From assembly GCA_001580565.1 (NCBI GenBank), contig LRBF01000239.1:62001-126000 (forward strand): a stretch of 64,000 nt of DNA, given 5' to 3'. Under the pieces are notes generated by a model. That model saw only the letters and a list, made by a program, of their open reading frames with translations. It ran no database searches and was not told the DNA's origin. Positions 57,172-64,000 of the stretch are shown here, piece by piece. Made by a program: the position numbers and the translations under genes. This DNA comes from Caballeronia megalochromosomata. Its GTDB lineage: Bacteria; Pseudomonadota; Gammaproteobacteria; Burkholderiales; Burkholderiaceae. Within the stretch, counting starts at the first letter, position 1; each line of letters starts with the position of its first letter.

Positions 57172-59283
57172 ATGAGCGAAACCACGTCCACCACGGCAGC
57201 GGCCAATCCGCTGCTCGATTTTTCCGATCTTCCGCGTTTCGGCGAGATTCAGCCCGCCCATGTCACACCGGCGCTCGACGTGCTGCTCGCCGATGCGAAG
57301 GCCGCCGTCGATCGCGCGGCCGCGCCGGACACGCCCGCGACCTGGAAAGATGTCGTCGAGGCGGTCGAGCAGGAATCGGAGAAACTGTCGCGCGCGTGGG
57401 GCATCGTCGGCCATCTGAACGCCGTCGCCGATACGCCCGAACTGCGCGCCGCGCACGCCGAAAACCTGCCGCGTGTCACTGAATTCTCCGCGAGCGTCGG
57501 TCAGAATCTCGCGCTCTACGAGAAGTACAAGGCCATCGCCGCCGGACAGGAATTCGCGGGCTTATCGGCCGAGCGCAAGAAGATCCTGGAGAATTCGCTG
57601 CGTGATTTCCGCCTGTCGGGCGCCGAATTGCCCGAAGACCGCAAGCCGCGTTTCGCGCAGTTGCAGGAGGAACAGGCAGCGCTTTCCAAGGCGTTCTCCG
57701 ATCACGTGCTCGATTCGACGAACGCGTACGCGTATATCGTCACGAAGGAAAGCGAACTTGCCGGCCTGCCCGACGACGTGATCGAAGCGGCCCGCGAAGC
57801 CGCTCAACGCGACGGCAAGGAAGGCTGGAAGTTCACGCTGCATTTCCCGTCGTATTTCCCGGTGCTCCAGTACGCGAACCACAGACCGATGCGCGAGGCG
57901 ATGTATCGCGCGTATGCCACGCGCGCATCCGAGCTCGGCGGAACCTATGGCGACGGCAAGGCCGAATGGGACAACACGGCCAATGTCGTCGAGCATCTGA
58001 AGCTGCGTGAGGAAGAAGCGAAGACGCTCGGCTATCAGAACTTCGCGGAAGTGTCGCTTGCGCCGAAAATGGCCGAATCGCCCGCGCAAGTGATCACGTT
58101 CCTCGAAGATCTCGCCAAACGCGCCCGCCCCTACGCCGAAAACGACTGGATGGAACTGCGCGCGTTCGCTGCCACCGAACTCGGCATGCCCGAGCTGCAG
58201 CCGTGGGACATTGCGTATGCAGCCGAGAAGCTGCGCCAGAAGCGTTACTCGTTCTCCGAGAACGAAGTGAAGCAGTACTTCCCGCAGGAAGCCGTGTTGA
58301 AGGGTCTGTTCAAGGTCACCGAAACGCTTTTCAACGTGTCGATCCGGCGCGACGAGGCCGCCGTGTGGAATCCGGACGTGCGCTTCTTCCGCGTCGAGAA
58401 CAAGGACGGCACGCTCGTCGCACAGTTCTATCTCGATCTCTACGCGCGCGAAGGCAAACGCGGCGGCGCCTGGATGGATGACGCCCGCTCGCGCCACAAG
58501 CGCACGCAAGGCGGCGTGCAAACCCCGGTCGCCTACCTCACCTGCAATTTCTCGGCGCCGGTGGGCGGCAAGCCCGCGTGCTTCACGCACGATGAAGTCA
58601 TCACGCTGTTCCACGAGTTCGGGCACGGCCTGCATCACATGCTGACGCGCATCGACGAACTGGGCGTGTCGGGCATCAACGGCGTCGAGTGGGATGCGGT
58701 CGAACTGCCGTCGCAATTCATGGAGAACTTCTGCTGGGAGTGGGACGTGTTGACCGACATGTCCGCGCATGTCGAGACCGGCGCGCCGCTGCCGCGCGAG
58801 CTGTTCGACAAGATGCTCGCCGCGAAAAACTTCCAGAGCGGTCTCGGCACGCTGCGCCAGATCGTCTTCTCGATGTTCGACATGGTGCTGCACACGTCCT
58901 ACGATCCGGCGAACGCGACGCAGAACGTGAACGATCTCGCGCGCGCGATCAACGAGAAGTTCCATGTGATTCCGCAGGCGCCCTTCTCGCGCTGGCCGAA
59001 CACGTTCAGCCATATCTTCGCGGGCGGCTACGCGGCGGGCTACTACAGCTACAAGTGGGCTGAAGTGCTCTCGGCCGATGCCTACGCCGCGTTCGAGGAA
59101 GCCGCGAAGGCCGGCAACGGCTCGGTGCTCGACGCGACGACCGGCACGCGCTATCGCCGCGAGATTCTCGAAGTGGGCGGCAGCCGCCCGGCGATGGATT
59201 CGTTCAAGGCGTTCCGCGGCCGCGAGCCGGACATCGACGCATTGCTGCGTCATAACGGCATGTCGGGTCAGGCGGCGCACTGA
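57172..59283 (+). CDS. prlC: Oligopeptidase A (M3 metallopeptidase)
   Basis: 703 residues from ATG 57172. The zinc site is LFHEFGHGLHHML with the HEXXH motif, followed by a downstream glutamate (in WDAVELPSQFMENF). The enzyme degrades short peptides, including signal-peptide fragments, in the cytoplasm. It ends at a bidirectional terminator. Confidence 0.96.
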   Translation: MSETTSTTAAANPLLDFSDLPRFGEIQPAHVTPALDVLLADAKAAVDRAAAPDTPATWKDVVEAVEQESEKLSRAWGIVGHLNAVADTPELRAAHAENLPRVTEFSASVGQNLALYEKYKAIAAGQEFAGLSAERKKILENSLRDFRLSGAELPEDRKPRFAQLQEEQAALSKAFSDHVLDSTNAYAYIVTKESELAGLPDDVIEAAREAAQRDGKEGWKFTLHFPSYFPVLQYANHRPMREAMYRAYATRASELGGTYGDGKAEWDNTANVVEHLKLREEEAKTLGYQNFAEVSLAPKMAESPAQVITFLEDLAKRARPYAENDWMELRAFAATELGMPELQPWDIAYAAEKLRQKRYSFSENEVKQYFPQEAVLKGLFKVTETLFNVSIRRDEAAVWNPDVRFFRVENKDGTLVAQFYLDLYAREGKRGGAWMDDARSRHKRTQGGVQTPVAYLTCNFSAPVGGKPACFTHDEVITLFHEFGHGLHHMLTRIDELGVSGINGVEWDAVELPSQFMENFCWEWDVLTDMSAHVETGAPLPRELFDKMLAAKNFQSGLGTLRQIVFSMFDMVLHTSYDPANATQNVNDLARAINEKFHVIPQAPFSRWPNTFSHIFAGGYAAGYYSYKWAEVLSADAYAAFEEAAKAGNGSVLDATTGTRYRREILEVGGSRPAMDSFKAFRGREPDIDALLRHNGMSGQAAH

Positions 59284-59295
59284 TCCATCCGGCCA

Positions 59296-59328
59296 GAAAA
59301 CCCCGGTCCGCAACGGCCGGGGTTTTTT
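59296..59328. terminator. Bidirectional terminator between prlC and the deaminase gene
   Basis: AAAACCCCGG (59297-59306) / CCGGGGTTTT (59317-59326), with T's on both sides. Confidence 0.88.
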
Positions 59329-60604
59329 ATCGCCTGTCGATCCTGAAGTTCACTTCCGAAGGCCGCCCCTCCAGCGCGAGCGTCGCGCGAACGGCAGGGC
59401 TGCGGCTCACCACCTTGCCGCGTCGAACAACCGCCGTGCGTCCCGCGCGCAGGCGAATCGCTTCGACAGGATCGCGCGCGTCGAGCACGACGCAGTCCGC
59501 GTTGCATCCCACTTCGATGCCGTAGCCTTCCAGCCCGAGAATGCGCGCGGGATTCGTCGTCACCGCATCGAAGCACGCGCGCATCGCGTCGACGCCCGTC
59601 ATCTGCGCGACGTGCAGGCCCATGTGCGCGACTTCGAGCATGTCGCCGGAGCCCAGGCTGTACCACGGGTCCATCACGCAATCGTGGCCGAACGCGACCG
59701 TGATGCCGGCCGCCATCAACTCCGGCACGCGCGTCATGCCCCTTCGCTTCGGATACGTATCCGAGCGCCCCTGCAGCGTGATGTTGATGAGCGGATTCGC
59801 GATCGCCGCGACGCCCGCTTCGCGCATCAGCGGAATGAGCTTGCTGACGTAGTAGTTGTCCATCGAATGCATGGACGTGAGATGCGAGCCGGTCACGCGT
59901 CCGTGCAGTCCGAGCCGATGCGTCTCCGCCGCGAGTGTTTCGATGTGGCGCGACATCGGATCGTCGGATTCGTCGCAGTGCATGTCCACGCGCAGACCCT
60001 GGTCGGCCGCGTATTCGCACAGCAGCTTCACCGATGCCGCGCCGTCGGCCATCGTGCGCTCGAAGTGCGGAATGCCGCCGACGACATCGACGCCCATCGC
60101 GATTGCGCGCTTCAGGTTCTCGAACGCGCCCGCGCTGCGCAACACGCCGTCTTGCGGAAACGCGACGAGTTGCAGATCGAGATACGGCTTCACGCGGCGC
60201 TTCACTTCAACGAGCGCTTCCACGGCCAGGAGGCGCGGATCGCACACATCGACGTGAGATCGGATCGCGAGCAGCCCGCGCGCGACGGCCCAGTCGCAAT
60301 ACTGCAACGCGCGCTCGACGAGCGCTTCCTGCGTGAGGTCGGGTTTGAGCTCGCCCCACAGCGCGATGCCTTCGAGCAGCGTGCCCGACGCGTTTACGCG
60401 CGGCAGGCCGTAGGAAAGCGTCGCGTCCATGTGGAAGTGCGCATCGACGAACGGCGCGGTGACGAGCGCGCCGTTCGCATCGATTTCCTCGCGCGCGGCG
60501 GCCGTCAGATGCGGCTCGATCGCGGCGATCCGCCCCGCTTCCATGCCGATATCGACGAGATCGCGCGAACCCGCGAGCGCCGCGCGGCGAATGATCAAAT
60601 CCAT
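59327..60604 (-). CDS. Cytosine deaminase-like amidohydrolase
   Basis: 425 residues with the amidohydrolase signature DAHFHMDATLSYG (HxH zinc ligands), a histidine in DMHCDESDDP, and the DCVMDPWYSLGSGDMLEVAH segment with the CodA-type aspartate (GHDCVMDPW). This places it with cytosine deaminases and N-isopropylammelide-like amidohydrolases; substrate is not certain. It follows a nitrilase-like gene by 81 bases on the same strand, and a LysR gene diverges upstream. Confidence 0.88.
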   Translation of the reverse strand: MDLIIRRAALAGSRDLVDIGMEAGRIAAIEPHLTAAAREEIDANGALVTAPFVDAHFHMDATLSYGLPRVNASGTLLEGIALWGELKPDLTQEALVERALQYCDWAVARGLLAIRSHVDVCDPRLLAVEALVEVKRRVKPYLDLQLVAFPQDGVLRSAGAFENLKRAIAMGVDVVGGIPHFERTMADGAASVKLLCEYAADQGLRVDMHCDESDDPMSRHIETLAAETHRLGLHGRVTGSHLTSMHSMDNYYVSKLIPLMREAGVAAIANPLINITLQGRSDTYPKRRGMTRVPELMAAGITVAFGHDCVMDPWYSLGSGDMLEVAHMGLHVAQMTGVDAMRACFDAVTTNPARILGLEGYGIEVGCNADCVVLDARDPVEAIRLRAGRTAVVRRGKVVSRSPAVRATLALEGRPSEVNFRIDRR

Positions 60605-60685
60605 GTGCGAAACCTCCGTCCCAGGCTGTTCGTCCGATGTATTCGCTCGATTGTATCGGGACAGAAAAGCCGTGCGGGACTCGAT

Positions 60686-61513
60686 TCAACGCATCACGCG
60701 ATTGCGCCCGACCATCGCGAAGCTAAGCGGCAGCGAACCGCGCGGCATGGCGCGTTCCGCTTCGATCCTGAGCGGATAGGCGTTGCCCGCGCGCGCGAGC
60801 GGTTCATAAAGATCGGGACGGCGCGCGGACAGTGCCTTGCGCCCGATACTGGCCTCGGCGAGCGCCGGCTTCACCTCCGCGACGATGAGACCACCCTTCG
60901 CCGATGCATGACGAGCGAGCACGCGGCCATCCGGCCCGGCGATCAGCGCTTCGTCGCACGACGGGTGGCTGCAGGCGATGAACATGCCGTTGTCGGCGGC
61001 ACGCGCGGCGAGCGGCGCGCGATGGGACCGGTCGCCGCGCATCGGTGCGATGAGCAGCGTCGCGCCCATGAGCGCCGTCATCCGCACGTTCTCGACAACA
61101 TCGTTGTCATCGCCAATCAGTATGCCGATGCGCACGCCGAACGGCGCCTCGAACACGGTGAAGCGGTTACCGCCGTGCAAGCCGCGCTGCGACGCATGCA
61201 GCTTGCGATGGCGCACGCGCGCGCCGCCCGGAAAGAGCATCGCGTAGCTGTCGTAAAACCGTCCGTCTTCGGTGCGCTCGATCCAGCCGACACCCGCCGC
61301 CACGCCGGTATCGTCCACGGCGGCCGCGATCGCGCGGATCGACGGGCCATCGAACGGCTCGGCGCGCGACAGGTCGTCCGGCGCGCCGATGCTCGATTGA
61401 GGAAACACCGCGAGTTGCACGCCCTGGCTCGCGGCGTCGGCGAGCGTGCCGGCGATCAGCGCTGGCTGCGATTCAAGCGCGATCACGGCGATGCGAAACG
61501 AAGTGATATCCAC
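60686..61513 (-). CDS. Nitrilase-fold protein with degenerate catalytic triad
   Basis: 275 residues of the carbon-nitrogen hydrolase fold. Of the Glu-Lys-Cys triad only the lysine is seen (K104 in RHRKLHASQRG). The glutamate position reads Q39 (LAVFPQSS, normally FPE), and the cysteine position reads G134 (IGILIGDDNDVVENV, normally CxD). The fold core APFGVRIGILIG and AARAADNGMFIACSHPS is otherwise intact and the frame is unbroken. It may be inactive or serve a binding role with the deaminase downstream; alternatives need alignment. Confidence 0.85.
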   Translation of the reverse strand: MDITSFRIAVIALESQPALIAGTLADAASQGVQLAVFPQSSIGAPDDLSRAEPFDGPSIRAIAAAVDDTGVAAGVGWIERTEDGRFYDSYAMLFPGGARVRHRKLHASQRGLHGGNRFTVFEAPFGVRIGILIGDDNDVVENVRMTALMGATLLIAPMRGDRSHRAPLAARAADNGMFIACSHPSCDEALIAGPDGRVLARHASAKGGLIVAEVKPALAEASIGRKALSARRPDLYEPLARAGNAYPLRIEAERAMPRGSLPLSFAMVGRNRVMR

Positions 61514-61561
61514 GAGAGGCTCCGGCGAAACGGGTAGATAGCCTCATTGAACCGTTCGTGC

Positions 61562-61592
61562 ATCGATAAGTAAAATGAATGTTTTGATCGAT
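61562..61592. promoter_or_regulatory. Inverted repeat in the divergent LysR / nitrilase promoter
   Basis: ATCGAT (61562-61567) and ATCGAT (61587-61592), each its own complement, with AAAA/TTTT in the arms (AGTAAAA...TTTTG). It lies 30 bases before the LysR start and 49 bases before the nitrilase-like gene, fitting a LysR operator. Confidence 0.5.
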
Positions 61593-61621
61593 TCGATCGC
61601 CAAACGGAATCGAACACGCCG

Positions 61622-62545
61622 ATGGAACTGAAACTCCTGCGCGCCTTTCTCACGATCGCGGACCTGCGTCACTTCGGCCGCGCGGCCGAGGCCCTGCACC
61701 TCAGCCAGCCCGCGCTCAGCAAGCAGATCGCCGCACTCGAAGCGAGCCTCGGCGCGCGCCTCTTCGAACGCGGCCGCCATGGCGCGGATCTGACGACGTT
61801 CGGCGCGAGCTTTATCGCCGATGCGCAATCGCTCGTGCGCGACGCCGACGCCGTGCTCGTCCGCGCGCGCGAAGCCGCGAGCGGCACGCGCGGCTTTCTG
61901 CGCGTCGGCCTGTGCTTGTCGACGCTCACGCACGTACCCAGGCTGATCGCGGAATTCGGCGCGCTCAATCCGGACGTTGGCATCACGCTGCACGATCTTT
62001 CGTCGCACGAGCAGACGCGCCGCATCCTCGCGAACAAGCTCGATGTGGGTTTCATGCGCATGCCCGCCGGCGCCGGGCTTTCGGGTTTCACCGTGCTCGA
62101 CGAAACGCTCGCGCTCGCCGTGCCCGAGCACACGCGCTACAAGCGTCTGCCCGCGGACCTGAATGAATTGAACACGCCGGGATTCATCGCGCTGTCGCGC
62201 ACGCGCGGGCCGGGTCTCGCCGCACAGATCGAGCGCTGGTGCGCCGGGCATGGCTTCGTGCCGCGCGTGATTCAGGAAGCGGACGATATCCAGTCCGTGC
62301 TCGCCTCCGTGGCGGGCGGCGTGGGCGCGGCATTTTTGCCCTCGCGTGCGCAATATCTGCTGCGCGATGCGCGCGTGTTCACCTTGCGCGATCAGCCCGC
62401 GCGATGGCGCGTCGGCCTCGCATGGCAAGCCGAACGCGACGACGCCGTCACGCATCGCTTCGTCGCGTTCATGAAAGCGCGCATGAGCGAACTGAAGGCG
62501 GCCGCTACGCCCGACGGTCGAGCTTCGCGAGCAGCATCGCTTTGA
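61622..62545 (+). CDS. LysR-family regulator, divergent from the nitrilase/deaminase pair
   Basis: 307 residues: N-terminal helix-turn-helix (LRHFGRAAEALHLSQPALSKQI) and an effector domain from about 90. Adjacent divergent genes encode the degenerate nitrilase and the deaminase, which it probably controls from the palindrome at 61562-61592. Its last 41 bases overlap the convergent GNAT gene. Confidence 0.92.
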   Translation: MELKLLRAFLTIADLRHFGRAAEALHLSQPALSKQIAALEASLGARLFERGRHGADLTTFGASFIADAQSLVRDADAVLVRAREAASGTRGFLRVGLCLSTLTHVPRLIAEFGALNPDVGITLHDLSSHEQTRRILANKLDVGFMRMPAGAGLSGFTVLDETLALAVPEHTRYKRLPADLNELNTPGFIALSRTRGPGLAAQIERWCAGHGFVPRVIQEADDIQSVLASVAGGVGAAFLPSRAQYLLRDARVFTLRDQPARWRVGLAWQAERDDAVTHRFVAFMKARMSELKAAATPDGRASRAASL

Positions 62546-63089
62546 CGCCGGGCCATTCGTCGTCGATGATCGAAAAACGCACCGAGTTGCGCTTGCGGCC
62601 GTCGGGCATGATGCGCTCGTGCCGCACGACACCTTCCTGCGTCGCGCCGATGCCGAGTATCGCCGCGCGCGATTTCTCGTTGAGTTCGTCGGTGGTGAAC
62701 TGCACGCGCACGCAGTGCATCGCTTCGAACGCGTGCGCGAGCAGCAGATATTTCGCTTCCGTGTTGATGCCGGTGCGCTGCGTCGATGCCGCGAGCCACG
62801 TATGGCCGATCTCCAGCTTGCGGTTCGCGCGATCGATCTTCCAGTAGCGCGTGCTGCCGACCACACGCCCGTCATCCGCCTGCACGATCACGAACGGCAT
62901 TACCGTGCCGGCATCGCGGCCCGCGAGCGCGGTGTCGAGATAACGGTCGATCGTGTCTTCATTCGGCACGACCGTGACAGTGAGACTCCAGAGTTCGCCA
63001 TCGGCGGCGGCATTCAGCAAGGCGGCGCGGTCCTCGCGTTGCAGCGGGCGAAGCTGCACGCGTTGCCCATTCAAGGTCGGCTGGCTCAT
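62505..63089 (-). CDS. GNAT family N-acetyltransferase (RimJ/RimL-like)
   Basis: 194 residues from ATG 63089. The pattern of the RimJ/L branch is present: VQLRPLQREDRAALLNAAAD, VVGSTRYWKIDRANRKLEIG, THWLA-like (HTWLAASTQRTGINTEAKY) and RVQFTTDELNEKSRAAILGIG. It transfers an acetyl group from acetyl-CoA to an amine; the target is not known. Confidence 0.88.
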   Translation of the reverse strand: MSQPTLNGQRVQLRPLQREDRAALLNAAADGELWSLTVTVVPNEDTIDRYLDTALAGRDAGTVMPFVIVQADDGRVVGSTRYWKIDRANRKLEIGHTWLAASTQRTGINTEAKYLLLAHAFEAMHCVRVQFTTDELNEKSRAAILGIGATQEGVVRHERIMPDGRKRNSVRFSIIDDEWPGVKAMLLAKLDRRA

Positions 63090-63135
63090 CGATCGTTTGC
63101 AGGGTTGCGGTGAGACGACATCATAATTCGCCCGG

Positions 63136-63831
63136 CTAGCCGACGCCCGCGAGCCGATATCCGACACCCGTCTCCGTCACGATATGCGCGGGCTGCGCGG
63201 GGTCGCGCTCCAGCTTCTGCCGCAGATGCCCCATGTAAACGCGCAGGTAATGCGGATTCCCGACCTGCTCCGGTCCCCACACTTCGCGCAGCAATTGCCG
63301 GTGCGTGAGCACGCAGCCCGCGTGACGCATCAGCGCGGTCAAGAGCCTGTATTCGATCGGCGTCAGCCGCACCGGTTGCCCGTCCCGCGTCACCTGCCGC
63401 TTGCCCAGATCGACGGCGATATCGCCGAAGCGGACGGTCGGCGTCTCTTCCTGCGTGTGCGCGCTGCGCCGCAGTTGCGCCCGCATGCGCGCGAGCAGTT
63501 CGGGCACGCCGAAGGGCTTGGTCAGATAGTCGTCGGCGCCTGCATCGAGCGCGGCGACTTTCGTCTGCTCGCTCGTGCGCGCCGAGAGCACGATCACCGG
63601 CGTGCGGGTCCAGCCGCGCAACTCGCGAATCACGTCGATACCGTCCGCATCCGGCAGGCCGAGGTCGATCACGATCAGATCGGGCTTGCGCGTCGCGACT
63701 TCGCGCAGGCCGGCCGCGGCCGTATCGGCTTCGATCGCCGTCATGCCGTGCGCTTGCAGCGTCGCGCGCACGACGCGGCGAATCTGCGGATCGTCCTCGA
63801 TGACGACGACCGAAACGTCCGTATCAGGCAT
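63136..63831 (-). CDS. kdpE: Response regulator KdpE
   Basis: 231 residues from ATG 63831; a GTG at 63840 is possible. Receiver domain with the phospho-acceptor in LIVIDLGLPDADGIDV and an OmpR-type winged helix from about 130 (PIEYRLLTALMRHAGCVLTH, VWGPEQVGNPHYLRVYMGHL). It controls the kdpFABC potassium uptake operon together with KdpD, with which it overlaps by 8 bases. Confidence 0.95.
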   Translation of the reverse strand: MPDTDVSVVVIEDDPQIRRVVRATLQAHGMTAIEADTAAAGLREVATRKPDLIVIDLGLPDADGIDVIRELRGWTRTPVIVLSARTSEQTKVAALDAGADDYLTKPFGVPELLARMRAQLRRSAHTQEETPTVRFGDIAVDLGKRQVTRDGQPVRLTPIEYRLLTALMRHAGCVLTHRQLLREVWGPEQVGNPHYLRVYMGHLRQKLERDPAQPAHIVTETGVGYRLAGVG

Positions 63832-64000
63832 CGCCCGCACCCGGCGCCGCCGCCTTCAATTCGATATCCTCATCGGGCGGCACGTCTTCAGGCGGCGCAT
63901 CGTTCGCCGGCAGCGTGAACCAGAAGCGCGCGCCCAGTATGCGGCCGTTCGCGTCCTCGCGATTCGCGACGCCGATCTGCCCGCCATGCGCCTCGACGAT
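63824..64000 (-). CDS. kdpD: Sensor kinase KdpD, C-terminal end (truncated by window edge)
   Basis: The last 58 codons of the kinase, open to the end of the window. The piece IVEAHGGQIGVANRED then GARFWFTLP is the final strand-helix part of an HATPase domain as in KdpD, followed by an acidic tail. Its stop (TGA 63826-63824) lies within the kdpE start region. Identity rests mainly on the adjacent KdpE. Confidence 0.85.
   Translation of the reverse strand: MVEAHGGQIGVANREDANGRILGARFWFTLPANDAPPEDVPPDEDIELKAAAPGAGDA

Noticed and set aside
59078-61537. Long plus-strand frame crossing the prlC end, deaminase and nitrilase-like genes
   Set aside because: It runs through a strong bidirectional terminator and three well-supported genes; the product is low-complexity.

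Overview
The window is a GC-rich, densely packed chromosomal segment of a member of the Burkholderiaceae, most like Burkholderia, Paraburkholderia or Caballeronia. The evidence is the gene content and order: a pyruvate dehydrogenase operon (aceE-aceF-lpdA) beside a FixL/FixJ-like two-component pair, a phasin gene, an ftrABCD iron-uptake operon, hemP, a LysR/pirin/OsmC group, and a DUF3300-DUF2950 pair. I see no insertion sequence, prophage, integrase, CRISPR array or rRNA. The only tRNA is tRNA-Ser(GGA). Most genes are core or soft-core.

Layout. 0-4.2 kb: end of an alpha-2-macroglobulin gene with pbpC, then a ComEA-like secreted protein and a YidB-family protein. 4.3-10.5 kb: clpB with a sigma-32-type promoter, nsrR with a divergent truncated haemoglobin (nitric oxide response), and a moeA-moaD-moaE molybdenum cofactor operon. 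10.7-16.5 kb: small unknown genes, a candidate structured RNA, tRNA-Ser, and an acs-DUF4212-SSS symporter group for acetate or carboxylate use. 16.8-20.1 kb: EamA transporter, UPF0114 protein and class I fumarase. 20.2-24.4 kb: bfr-murI, then bfd, a 20-codon hydrophobic ORF and tonB-exbB-exbD. 24.4-27.7 kb: LysR, pirin, OsmC and an SRPBCC protein. 27.8-32.2 kb: hemP with a candidate 3' small RNA, and the ftrABCD operon followed by a GlcG/HbpS-like haem-binding gene. 32.4-41.6 kb: uvrB, aspartate/aromatic aminotransferase, a lipoprotein, lutAB with a divergent IclR regulator, and pbpG. 41.6-53.2 kb: an AT-rich gap, phaP, the PDH operon and the two-component system. 53.5-64 kb: DUF3300/DUF2950 secreted proteins, folD, prlC, a cytosine-deaminase-like gene with a nitrilase-fold gene and their divergent LysR, a GNAT, and kdpE with the end of kdpD.

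How the genes work together. Iron is the strongest theme: storage (bfr, bfd), energy for outer-membrane uptake (tonB-exbBD), haem uptake (hemP) and ferrous or reduced iron uptake (ftrABCD) lie within 12 kb, and four sites upstream resemble Fur boxes. Central carbon metabolism is the second theme (acs and symporter, fumarase, lutAB, PDH, phasin).

I find no clearly new multi-gene system. The best leads are a nitrilase-fold protein lacking two of its three catalytic residues, a start codon buried in a perfect 10-bp hairpin, an E3 subunit with a second lipoyl domain nearly identical to those of its neighbour E2, candidate structured RNAs, a 20-codon membrane peptide ORF, and several perfect palindromes in promoter regions.
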